From Armatimonadota bacterium (GTDB lineage Bacteria > Armatimonadota > Fimbriimonadia > Fimbriimonadales > Fimbriimonadaceae): a stretch of 64,000 bases of DNA. A program made the translations under genes and the position numbers. Shown here piece after piece: positions 18,619 through 26,949 of the stretch. The stretch is from assembly GCA_027451905.1 (NCBI GenBank), contig DAIDHV010000005.1, positions 119,710 to 183,709 on the forward strand, read 5' to 3'. Under the pieces are notes generated by a model, which saw nothing but the letters and a program-made list of their open reading frames with translations, was not told where the DNA came from and did not search any database. The number at the start of each line of letters is the position of its first letter. Position 1 is the first letter of the stretch.

Positions 18619-18744
18619 TTAGTCATCCTCATTGGCGGGCCGCAATCGATAAGCCAGGAAGGGAAAGCAAATCGCTCTCGGCGGGTGGAGCACAAACAGT
18701 GGCAGTTCTTTCAGGACATCCTCATTACTTAGAGAGGGCTTCAT
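18619..18744 (-). other. Possible 41-codon ORF just upstream of the AddB-AddA gene
   Basis: An ATG at 18744 opens 41 codons that end in TAA two codons before, and in the same frame as, the AddB-AddA ATG. The peptide (starting MKPSLSNEDV, ending RPANEDD) has no motif I know and does not supply the missing Walker A. It could be a small coupled gene, a leader or chance. It overlaps the end of the upstream gene by 20 bp. Confidence 0.25.
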
Positions 18745-20152
18745 GAATATCCAACCGAACTGCAAGGCGCAGGTCTCTTTGGGCATTGATACCCAGAAAG
18801 TCGGGGCAGTCTCCATAAACCCTTACCGAGCGACTGGTGGTGCGAATGAGGAATTTTTCCCCTGAAAAGGGGTCAATGTCGCTGCCATCAATCTGCACGG
18901 CAAGCATCCAATCGGTGCCATCGACTAGGGCGGCAGCCACGCGGTAGGCAACAATATTCATCCTCCGCATGGCTTCGAATTGCAGGTAGGATTGCATGAG
19001 TACGACGGGATTCACCGCCTCGATTTCTGTAAAAATCTTTGCCTTTTCACCGTAGCGGATATTGAGGTTTTCGGCTTGGGTGCACGCAAAAAGCAATTCA
19101 GAACCCATCTTGTCTTCGGTTCCGCTCGCTTTGATAATGTGGTGGTACTCACGCAAGATCCCTCTAAGGGCCAGCACTTTAGAATAGTCTGGCTTTTTGA
19201 CGTGAGAGGCCTGCCACAGAGGCCCCGGTTCTGGAATGATGAGCCTCAAAATCGGGAAAACCCTTGGCATATTCCGCACCACATCAAGTTGGTGGGTGTA
19301 AAGCACAGGAAAGATTTTAAACGGAGAGTGAAGCGGTGCGATGGACTCGCAGGCAGTTAGCCCAGCCTGAACGGAAATCACCCCCTCTGAAGCCATTTTG
19401 TTGATAGCCTTGATTTGGGAAATTAGCGCGCGCGAGTACCCAAGGCTAAATCCATAGGTGCCATAAAGCGGCATTTGGCTAAGATGGCTAATGATCGTTG
19501 AAAACAGCCCAATTTGTTTGATGCACTGTTCTGCATCGCGGACCTTTAAGCTGTAGGTACAGTGCAACTGAGCAATTTCGCACAGGGCTTTCATTTGACC
19601 ACGATATTTTGGCGGCTTGACGTAGGTTCCAAGGTCTCCAAACCCAGGCGCTGGCAGATGGACCAGAGGTTGAAGGCTTTTTAGGGATTCTCCTACAGCA
19701 ATGGCGGTCTTTTTATCGGAGTAGCTTAGCTTTTGGGTTGCGGTGCACAGTTGGAGCAAAGCATCTTTAGCGTCTTCACTAAAGTTGGGATCGGTAAATG
19801 CGGAGCGATAAATGGCGGAAGACTGAGCGGAATACTCATCTTCTACAAAATTTGGGCTGATCTCTTCAAAGGCAAGGGGATAACCAAGCTTCTTAATTTG
19901 CTTGGTAAGTTTGCGAATGGAAAGGTGGGGCAAGAATGTGATGAAAACAAAAAAGCCCAGAAGTAATCCAATCGGTATTAGAAAGATTAGCAGGAGTAAC
20001 AAAACAGGATGCGCCTTGACAGCTAGAAACGTCTGGGCACTTGATAAGTTTATCCGCAAAACTCGGTTAATTAACCCAGAATCTATTGACAATCGAATGC
20101 TTAGGCAAGATAAATTGGGTGATCTCGCAGCCAACTGTGGCCAAAATGACAA
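18725..20152 (-). CDS. Uncharacterised membrane-anchored protein
   Basis: I do not recognise a family. The frame encodes up to 475 residues: a hydrophobic segment near residues 47-72 (PVLLLLLIFLIPIGLLLGFF) and then a roughly 400-residue, mostly helical soluble domain with a few Cys and no enzyme motif. The start is uncertain, because the first 40 residues look poorly conserved and an internal TTG just ahead of the hydrophobic segment is possible. It sits 109 bp upstream of the AddB-AddA gene and on the same strand. Proteins with one N-terminal anchor and a large unknown helical domain are common in this phylum. Confidence 0.7.
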   Translation of the reverse strand: MSFWPQLAARSPNLSCLSIRLSIDSGLINRVLRINLSSAQTFLAVKAHPVLLLLLIFLIPIGLLLGFFVFITFLPHLSIRKLTKQIKKLGYPLAFEEISPNFVEDEYSAQSSAIYRSAFTDPNFSEDAKDALLQLCTATQKLSYSDKKTAIAVGESLKSLQPLVHLPAPGFGDLGTYVKPPKYRGQMKALCEIAQLHCTYSLKVRDAEQCIKQIGLFSTIISHLSQMPLYGTYGFSLGYSRALISQIKAINKMASEGVISVQAGLTACESIAPLHSPFKIFPVLYTHQLDVVRNMPRVFPILRLIIPEPGPLWQASHVKKPDYSKVLALRGILREYHHIIKASGTEDKMGSELLFACTQAENLNIRYGEKAKIFTEIEAVNPVVLMQSYLQFEAMRRMNIVAYRVAAALVDGTDWMLAVQIDGSDIDPFSGEKFLIRTTSRSVRVYGDCPDFLGINAQRDLRLAVRLDIHEALSK

Positions 20153-20362
20153 GAAGTTTGGCCATCCTAGCCTTAGCCGCCCTCCGATAGCTTGGCATTA
20201 CGGACGGATATGTTAAGGGATTCGATTCATCAATCCTTAACATATAGGCAGCAGATTGACCAAGAAAACCTTTACGGGTCGGATCAACAAAGAAAAAACG
20301 CACCTTTCCGGCTAATAAGAATGCCCTTTTGTCAAGACCTTTCCGCTTACAAAGAAGGCCTT

Positions 20363-21220
20363 TTATAAGGACTGAGAAAGGTTGGAAGCAGAGTATGGAC
20401 TTTGTGCGTTGCAATCGCAGTGAAAAAGCAGTCCATCATAGCTGGGCTCAATTCGATGAGGGGCAAGGGCGGCCACTAGCTCGTTATGGGTCGCGTTGCC
20501 ATTATGAGAATGATGAGTCGTAACAACCGATGCACCCCGTTTAAGGATATTCCGCTTTCTTAACTCCTCCACCGTCCAAACGCAAGATTCAACCGAAAGA
20601 TGCCCAGAGTATCCCGATGGATTCAGCCCATCGGTGCATTCAATAACCAAGCCATCTAGCTGCACCGTGGTTAGGAACTCCCAAGTGCGGTCTTTCCAAA
20701 GCCCCGTATCGGTTGCATAAAGGATTTTAGTGCCTTGATTGGCAAAAAGAAAGTTCTGACAGTCCTCATCATCGTCGTGATTTGCGGCAACCGGTGTGAT
20801 GTGATAGGCTCCAATCTCAAAAGAGACAAAGCTTTGAGTTAGATGAAGTTCTAGGGGCCATTCTGGATACCGATTTTTGATCTGATCGAGCACTTTTTGG
20901 TTGCCGTAAATGGCAAAGGGCGCTTCTTGGGTTTCCACAAATGGATAGAGCGCATACTGGATTTCAGCGACACAAATGTGGTCCTCATGGCTGTGAGTGA
21001 AAAGAATCGCAAGCCATTTGGAAGGATCCAAACGGTTTGCGATCACTTGATGGTATGTATCAGGACCAAAATCAATTTTAAGAATTCCATCCAGCAATGC
21101 GCTGCATCTTGTGCGGACATCCTTACCTCCTGCAAGCCGAGCATAGGAGCTCACGCGGTCATTTGAAAACAGACCGGGAATCCCGTCGGCAGCGCCACTC
21201 CCAAGGATTTGCAGTTCCAT
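20363..21220 (-). CDS. Metallo-beta-lactamase-fold hydrolase (PhnP-like)
   Basis: The protein starts MELQILGSGAADG and carries the MBL metal motif THSHEDH (about residue 72), later ANHDDDED, ATDTGLW and TTHHSHN, which supply the remaining ligands. Close relatives are PhnP-type phosphodiesterases and other small-molecule or nucleotide phosphodiesterases; no specific substrate can be assigned. I start at the internal ATG at 21220 because GSGAADG is the usual N-terminus; an upstream ATG at 21256 would add 12 residues. The 210 bp downstream to 20153 hold no supported gene. Confidence 0.83.
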   Translation of the reverse strand: MELQILGSGAADGIPGLFSNDRVSSYARLAGGKDVRTRCSALLDGILKIDFGPDTYHQVIANRLDPSKWLAILFTHSHEDHICVAEIQYALYPFVETQEAPFAIYGNQKVLDQIKNRYPEWPLELHLTQSFVSFEIGAYHITPVAANHDDDEDCQNFLFANQGTKILYATDTGLWKDRTWEFLTTVQLDGLVIECTDGLNPSGYSGHLSVESCVWTVEELRKRNILKRGASVVTTHHSHNGNATHNELVAALAPHRIEPSYDGLLFHCDCNAQSPYSASNLSQSL

Positions 21221-21274
21221 AGTTTGCTTCGTTTTGTGCTGGATCGGTCCAGCCACTTCTCTTAATTGAGAACC

Positions 21275-22561
21275 CTATTTGAGTCCGTCAGAAAGAGACC
21301 AAGCCGTCAACCCACTCAGTATCTTTGGATAATAGTATGTGCTTTTTTGAGGCATTTTCTCGCCTTGTAGGGCTAAAGTCCTCATGTCATCCACAGTTGG
21401 AGGCTGCATCAAAAATGAAGCGCTCATGGAACCCGACTTTGCAAGGTTTATGGCTTCTTCTTCAGATCGGGTGTATTGCACTTGGTCTGGGCTTGGCAAG
21501 TCCAGCAGACTACCAAGTACCACGCGGTGCAGCAAGCTCACGTCAAGGCCTCGCAGTTCCTTGCTTCCCTCGTCACCCATGAGGGAAAGGGCAAGCGAGT
21601 GGTTTTTGATCTTCAACAGATAGGACTCTCCTCCCGAAAAAACAACCGCTAAGGTTGGGTTTCCTGCCGCTTTTTCTTGCTCCATGAGTGCCATCGCCAT
21701 TTCCGGATCAATAGAATCCAAGGTAAAGACAGTCTCCAACTTAGCCTTGGCCTCTGCCTGGGTCATTGGCAGTTTAGGAGCCATCCGGTGGGTGGGAAGC
21801 AGGACTAGTCCGGGATCTTCAATAGAAGTGAGGGCAATAACCAAAAAGTCTTCTGGGATCAAGTCGGCATGCTCACCAAGGCTTTGTCGAAATCCAAGTG
21901 CGGTTTCATACCGATGGTGACCGTCGGCAATCCAAACTTTCTGGGGCAAAAATGCAGACTCAATCGCCTGCACCGCTTCGGGTTCCACAATGGGTTCAAG
22001 GCGGTTATGAACGCCGTCGTCGCCCAAAACCTCCACTCCTGCGCCAGCCGTGGATTGGCTAACCAGGTTATGAATTTTGTGGCCGGGATCTTCATAAAGG
22101 CCAAAAATAGATTCTAAGTGGGTGCGGGTTGCTTCTAAAAGATGCAGGCGGTCGGCTTTGTGCTTAGGGAACGTACGCTCATGAGGGAGCACAATGCCTT
22201 TTTCGTAAGGCTCAACCTTCAAAAGGGTCAGCAAAGCGGTGCGGACAAAAGGTGTTGCAATCCCTGGCAATGGAAAGGTTTGAACGTACTTGTAAAAAGC
22301 GGGTTGACCTTCTGGAACAAGAATGTGGCTACGCCTCCATTCGGCAAGTAAAGCCGCACTTCTTGTGTACTTCACAAATTGGCTTCGATCGTCTGGCTGC
22401 CCTTCAGGGAGTGTCAAATGAACGTAATTGTAAGGACTTCTGCTGGCAAGGTCTTCTCGGTATTGAGGGCTAATGACATCGTAAGGAGGGGCTACCAGAT
22501 TTTTGAGGTTCCCTGCTTCCGGAGTGTAACGAAGGCCCCGAAACGGGCGAAGTGTTGCCAT
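21275..22561 (-). CDS. DUF1015 family protein
   Basis: The 428-residue sequence has the DUF1015 landmarks: RPFRGLRY at the N-terminus, APPYDVIS, SPYNYVHL, ADGHHRYETAL and LLHRVVLG. The biochemical role of the family is not established; it is widespread in bacteria and archaea and has been suggested to be kinase-like or linked to sugar/amino acid metabolism. The frame is complete and of normal length. It lies 19 bp upstream of the MBL-fold gene and follows fabH on the same strand with a 73-bp gap. Confidence 0.88.
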   Translation of the reverse strand: MATLRPFRGLRYTPEAGNLKNLVAPPYDVISPQYREDLASRSPYNYVHLTLPEGQPDDRSQFVKYTRSAALLAEWRRSHILVPEGQPAFYKYVQTFPLPGIATPFVRTALLTLLKVEPYEKGIVLPHERTFPKHKADRLHLLEATRTHLESIFGLYEDPGHKIHNLVSQSTAGAGVEVLGDDGVHNRLEPIVEPEAVQAIESAFLPQKVWIADGHHRYETALGFRQSLGEHADLIPEDFLVIALTSIEDPGLVLLPTHRMAPKLPMTQAEAKAKLETVFTLDSIDPEMAMALMEQEKAAGNPTLAVVFSGGESYLLKIKNHSLALSLMGDEGSKELRGLDVSLLHRVVLGSLLDLPSPDQVQYTRSEEEAINLAKSGSMSASFLMQPPTVDDMRTLALQGEKMPQKSTYYYPKILSGLTAWSLSDGLK

Positions 22562-22634
22562 GCAAGAAGTTTACCGACGCCTTGAGGGGTCTAGCGAAAC
22601 CTCGATGGATTCAATCCCAACCAGCGGTGACTCA

Positions 22635-23618
22635 TTACCAGCGGATCAAATTAGCGCCCCACACCAGACCAGCTCCAAATCCCACAGTCAGGACCGTCAT
22701 TCCCTTGGTTAGCTTTCCCGTCGATTCTGCATCGCTGAGGGCAATCGGGATGGAAGCCGCGCTTGTGTTGCCAAATTTTTCGACGTTGACAAAAACTTTT
22801 TCTGACGGCAAATGTAATCTCTCGGCGGCGGATTCGATAATCCGCAAATTGGCTTGATGAGGAACAAAGAGATCAACATCATCGCTAGAAATCCCTGCTA
22901 AGTCCAAGACTCGGCAGCAGGCGTCTCCGATGGATTTGACCGCGAACCGATAAACTTCGCTTCCCGCCATAAAAATCTTGGTGCGTCTTCCTTCCGCTTG
23001 AGGGCTGCCTACTGGGTACCGGTTTCCACCCACTTCGACATCAATCAGGGGGGCGCCGGCTCCATCGGCAAGCATTACGGTTTTGATGACCCCATGATCT
23101 GATCCGGGGGCGGCTTCTAGCAGCATAGCCCCTGCGCCATCACCAAATAAAATGCAGGTAGATCGATCTGTCCAGTCCACATATTTGGTAAGGGCGTCGG
23201 CACCAATCACAAGAACTTTTTTTAAGCTGCCCGATTCAATAAAGGCGGCGGCTGTAGCCACCGAATAAATAAATCCTGCGCAGGCTGCGCCAACGTCCAT
23301 CGCTCCCGCCTTTTTGGCTCCAATTGCATTTTGGACAATGCAGCTAACGCTGGGGAACATGTAGTCTCCGGTGACAGAGCCAACAACGATCAAATCAATC
23401 TCGGTAGGACTCGTTTCCGTTTTGGCGAGAACTTTCTTGGCAGCTTCGGTTGCCAAGGTTGCCGTGGTTTCATGAGGTTCGCAAATCCTGCGCTCCCTCA
23501 TTCCCGTTCGCTGCATGATCCACTCGTCCGACGTGTCTACAAGTTTTTCAAGGTCAGCGTTTGTTAGGATTTTGTTAGGAACTGCATGAGCAACTCCCTT
23601 CACCACAGCTTTGATCAT
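22635..23618 (-). CDS. fabH: 3-oxoacyl-ACP synthase III (FabH)
   Basis: FabH condenses acetyl-CoA with malonyl-ACP to start fatty acid synthesis. The Cys-His-Asn triad is visible in ACAGF (Cys about 113), PHQANLR (His about 252) and NTSAAS (Asn about 281), with a typical DEWIMQRTGMRER block near residue 35. I prefer the ATG at 23618 to one three codons upstream. It follows plsX, giving a yceD-plsX-fabH order seen in many bacteria. Confidence 0.95.
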   Translation of the reverse strand: MIKAVVKGVAHAVPNKILTNADLEKLVDTSDEWIMQRTGMRERRICEPHETTATLATEAAKKVLAKTETSPTEIDLIVVGSVTGDYMFPSVSCIVQNAIGAKKAGAMDVGAACAGFIYSVATAAAFIESGSLKKVLVIGADALTKYVDWTDRSTCILFGDGAGAMLLEAAPGSDHGVIKTVMLADGAGAPLIDVEVGGNRYPVGSPQAEGRRTKIFMAGSEVYRFAVKSIGDACCRVLDLAGISSDDVDLFVPHQANLRIIESAAERLHLPSEKVFVNVEKFGNTSAASIPIALSDAESTGKLTKGMTVLTVGFGAGLVWGANLIRW

Positions 23619-23693
23619 TGGCACCAAGCCCTTCTGATCCTACATTTCAACATATGCTTTTATTATTTAACACGGATTCCGCTGCCCGCAAAG

Positions 23694-24680
23694 TCAGTGT
23701 GGCCAAGCCTCGATTTCAGTTTTAATCACTTCAATGAGGTTGCCTTCCGCAATTCTTTTTGCCTGAAGCAGCGCATTTTTGATGGCTTTGGCGTTGCTTC
23801 TTCCATGGCAAATGATGCAAATTCCATTGAGGCCCAAGAGGGGGGATCCCCCATACGAGGCGTAGTCCAGTTTTTCTCTTAGTGGCTGCATGATCTTGCG
23901 CAACGGCATATAAAGCACTTGCTCCACCGGATTTTTGGGGATGGCATCTCGAATAAGTTTCACGATGAGTTCAGCTACTCCTTCGCTGGTTTTGAGGAAC
24001 ACATTGCCAACAAATGCATCGCAAACCACAACATCGCACTCGCCTTGAAAAACGGCTTTTCCCTCGATATTTCCCTTGAACCAAGGAAACGGTTTCAGCC
24101 GATCATAGGCGTCTTTTGCAAACGCGTTTCCTTTGCCCTCTTCTTCGCCTATGTTCAACAAGTGGACGCAGGGATTCTTTCTGCCAAGGGCAGTCTCGGC
24201 ATAGGCTCGGCCCATAATTGCAAATTCAACAAGATGGACCGGATCAACGTCGGGGCTTGCCCCTGCATCCAGCAGTACGAAATCACCGGTGACTGATGGA
24301 ATTTGGCTGGCAATTGCGGGGCGATGGATGCCGTTCATTTGTCGCCATGTCATCAAAGAAAAGGTGGAAGCGGCTCCTGTATTTCCTGCCGAAATGAACG
24401 CATCGGCCCTGCCTTCTTGAACCATTTTCGCACAGACCATCATGGAAGAGTCTTTTTTCTTTCTGTAAGCATCGGTTGGTTTTTCATCCATGTCCACGAC
24501 ATCACTAGCGGCGATGATCTCGATGTTGCGGGGAGTTGGAGAGGGCAGAAATTTGCCAATGGCTTCTGGCTGGCCAACCAGCAAGATGGTGTCTGATATT
24601 TGTGAAGAGGCTTCGATCGCGCCAAGAACAATTTGTTCGGGGGCATGATCACCTCCCATGGCGTCTAGGGCAAATCTCAT
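23694..24680 (-). CDS. plsX: Phosphate acyltransferase PlsX
   Basis: PlsX makes acyl-phosphate from acyl-ACP, the first step of phosphatidic acid synthesis by the PlsX-PlsY route. The N-terminus has the signature DAMGGDHAP (residues 6-14); ISAGNTGA and DAGASPDVDP are also conserved, and the 328-residue length is normal. The ATG overlaps the yceD stop (ATGA), so the two are translationally coupled. The ribosomal protein gene rpmF that usually sits between yceD and plsX is not there. Confidence 0.95.
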   Translation of the reverse strand: MRFALDAMGGDHAPEQIVLGAIEASSQISDTILLVGQPEAIGKFLPSPTPRNIEIIAASDVVDMDEKPTDAYRKKKDSSMMVCAKMVQEGRADAFISAGNTGAASTFSLMTWRQMNGIHRPAIASQIPSVTGDFVLLDAGASPDVDPVHLVEFAIMGRAYAETALGRKNPCVHLLNIGEEEGKGNAFAKDAYDRLKPFPWFKGNIEGKAVFQGECDVVVCDAFVGNVFLKTSEGVAELIVKLIRDAIPKNPVEQVLYMPLRKIMQPLREKLDYASYGGSPLLGLNGICIICHGRSNAKAIKNALLQAKRIAEGNLIEVIKTEIEAWPH

Positions 24681-25231
24681 TTTTTGGAGGGTTTTCCTTT
24701 GTTAGACTGGCGAAGGTGGACGATGGCACCAAGCTGTCCGAGTGGCTTTTCATCACCCGCTTGTTGAAGATTGACTCCAAGCTTGGTTGCCACTGGGCAA
24801 GGCTGGTCCCACCCAAATTGGCACAGAGGCTGCATGGGAAGCGCCAGCAAAATGGATTGCCTTAGTAAATCGTCAACCATCAAAGAATTTCCTTCAAACA
24901 AGGGGTAATCCTCTTCCTCTGCCACCTTTGCCGATTCGGTGGGGCTGTAGGCGCTTGGAATCCCTACGACCGGAAACTGCTCTTCTATCACAACTTTAAC
25001 GTCAATTTTGAGGGGGCCAGAGCATCGCGCGCACTCTACAAGGGCTTTTGTTTGAAACTCTCCGGTAACAAACAAGAGATTTCCGGTACTGACTGCTTCC
25101 AGAAAACCTTCCACCGATTCGCTTAAATCAAGCTCGCCATCTCGGGGGATATCGGTGCTGATATCGAAGCTGACGGTGACCCCGGGATGCTGAACAGCCT
25201 CGTTAAGGTCAAGGAGGTCCTCCCGCTTCAT
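24677..25231 (-). CDS. yceD: YceD/DUF177 family protein
   Basis: The 184-residue protein has the DUF177 core: TGEFQTKALVECARCSGPL with its CxxC, an EEQFPV strand and a NSLMVDDLLRQSILLALPM helix. The usual C-terminal cysteine cluster after PLC is reduced here to PLCQFGWDQPC. YceD proteins are linked to ribosome and 23S rRNA metabolism and normally precede rpmF; here the next gene is plsX, overlapping by four bases. The start is the ATG at 25231. Confidence 0.8.
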   Translation of the reverse strand: MKREDLLDLNEAVQHPGVTVSFDISTDIPRDGELDLSESVEGFLEAVSTGNLLFVTGEFQTKALVECARCSGPLKIDVKVVIEEQFPVVGIPSAYSPTESAKVAEEEDYPLFEGNSLMVDDLLRQSILLALPMQPLCQFGWDQPCPVATKLGVNLQQAGDEKPLGQLGAIVHLRQSNKGKPSKK

Positions 25232-25483
25232 GTTGGAAGAGATTACCAGCCGAGGCCAATTTCTTCAGAAGAAGATTTAATCTATACTTGTTAAGCCGAA
25301 CCTTGTAGCAACTTTTTGCGTCACAATGGTTGATTGATCCCGGTATAAATGAAAGGGTCATTAGTGTGAGATGAACCGCTACTGGAGTCTGCATGACGAA
25401 AGTTACGGCAAGTTGCTATACTAGGCGAGTACGAAAGGCAAAAACTTACTTCAGCATTGGGCGGTAAGAGCCGTGGGTGGAAA

Positions 25484-26839
25484 GTGAACGTTAGAAAACA
25501 TTTGAGCAAAGGTTTGTGGGCAGCGGCAGGAGTCACTGTCTTTTTCATCATTGGCTGCGGAGGCAGCGGCAGTACTGTGACTACGACTGGGGGGTCGAGT
25601 GCAGGATCAGGTGCAGGAGGGTCTGCGCTTTCAACTGCAACCGTCAGTTTGCCAACTTCATCCGCGAGCATGGTCGTTGAGTTCCTCACGGGACAAGGAC
25701 GCGCTGCAGGGGATACGAGGGCAGATATCAATCGAATCAATTTTGTAGATTCCAGCGGGGTCAGCTACCCTTCAAGTTTGGCTGACAACGTTTATGTGGG
25801 TCTGAATCAGTATTCGGTTAACGACATCAGTTTGCCGCTGACTCTGTCTGCTGGTCAACCCAGCCAAGAGTTTGCCCAGTTTGAACTCACGGTTAACTCG
25901 TGGGATACCCAATCTGGGGGAGGAACATGGAGCGCGGTCGGGGGCCAAAACGGAAATTTTGCGGTAGATCAGATGTATCCTGTTCAGGCAGGCGCGTTCC
26001 CGGGCCGCTTTGAAAAGCTTCCCGTGTTCCTTGATGACTCCATGTTCACCGAAGGATTCGATGCAAATTCCAATCCTTATACAATTTTTGACGCCAACGG
26101 AGCTTTTGAATCTTCAAATATGCCGAACCCGGGTCAAACTTCCTTGATGGCAGTTTTCTCGGACTTTGTTCACTTTAACATCTCTGCAGTAACAACTCCG
26201 CCAATCTTCAATGCGGCAAGCTCATACGCAGGTGCAAAGGTGACCGATGTCTACTTCAGTGGTGACCAAATTGCGCTGAGCAATGGGACAACTCAGGGTT
26301 CTGATTTTCAGATTCTAGAGCCCAACTCAGGATACGCCGATGGAATCGTAGGTTCTGTTAATGCTAGTACAGGAAGCCAGCCACCAATCAATGTGACAAC
26401 CTATAACCTGACGGTGCCAGACCCAAGAGACTTCACCGGTATTGCCCGTATTCCCGCCGGAACCGGACTTTTGCGCGACATCAGCTCTGTCACCAGTAGC
26501 TTGGGGACCTTTGAAGTTATGCTCATGCCGCAAAGCACAGATGGCAACGTTCAGACCGCAGTTGCTTTTGTCAAACCCGCAGGGCAAACATCCAACGTCA
26601 CAAATCTGTACTACGGCTCGGCTGATTTGAATGCAAAGACAATCACTTTGTATCCCATCGCAGATCTTACCAACGGAACCACCAACGGACAAATCAACGG
26701 AACCCTTTCTGGTTTGCTCAATAATGCCGGTTCGACAACTTCAACCCCTTCGCAAACCTACTTTGGTACCTACACCTTCACCGGCAGTTTGCCGACCGGG
26801 TTTACTGCCACCGGACGGTTCTTTGATTTCCGCGAATAG
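25484..26839 (+). CDS. Secreted lipoprotein of unknown function
   Basis: The protein begins with a basic n-region, a hydrophobic core and a lipobox-like FFIIGC, followed by a Gly/Ser/Thr-rich spacer (GGSSAGSGAGGS). The remaining 380 residues are beta-rich, with no motif I know; the composition resembles other large surface lipoproteins of this phylum. I chose GTG at 25484 because it gives a tight signal peptide and follows a GGTGG site; an upstream start at 25457 would add nine residues. It is divergent from yceD and ends before a terminator. Confidence 0.7.
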   Translation: MNVRKHLSKGLWAAAGVTVFFIIGCGGSGSTVTTTGGSSAGSGAGGSALSTATVSLPTSSASMVVEFLTGQGRAAGDTRADINRINFVDSSGVSYPSSLADNVYVGLNQYSVNDISLPLTLSAGQPSQEFAQFELTVNSWDTQSGGGTWSAVGGQNGNFAVDQMYPVQAGAFPGRFEKLPVFLDDSMFTEGFDANSNPYTIFDANGAFESSNMPNPGQTSLMAVFSDFVHFNISAVTTPPIFNAASSYAGAKVTDVYFSGDQIALSNGTTQGSDFQILEPNSGYADGIVGSVNASTGSQPPINVTTYNLTVPDPRDFTGIARIPAGTGLLRDISSVTSSLGTFEVMLMPQSTDGNVQTAVAFVKPAGQTSNVTNLYYGSADLNAKTITLYPIADLTNGTTNGQINGTLSGLLNNAGSTTSTPSQTYFGTYTFTGSLPTGFTATGRFFDFRE

Positions 26840-26866
26840 TTAAGGCTAACTTACTGTCAAATCAAC

Positions 26867-26907
26867 AATGTCCCGCTCGGATGCAACCTAAGCGGGACAT
26901 TTTTATT
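26867..26907 (+). terminator. Rho-independent terminator before the dop operon
   Basis: An inverted repeat (AATGTCCCGCT / AGCGGGACATT) with a 13-base loop is followed by TTTTATT. It separates the lipoprotein gene from dop. Confidence 0.82.
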
Positions 26908-26949
26908 GTCATAACCATTCTCAGTGTCAAAATTGGGTAGCTTCAAAGA

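Noticed and set aside
20067-20414. A 115-residue minus-strand frame between the MBL-fold gene and the membrane protein
   Set aside because: It overlaps both neighbouring genes, has no family motif and its composition is unlike the neighbours; I treat it as chance.
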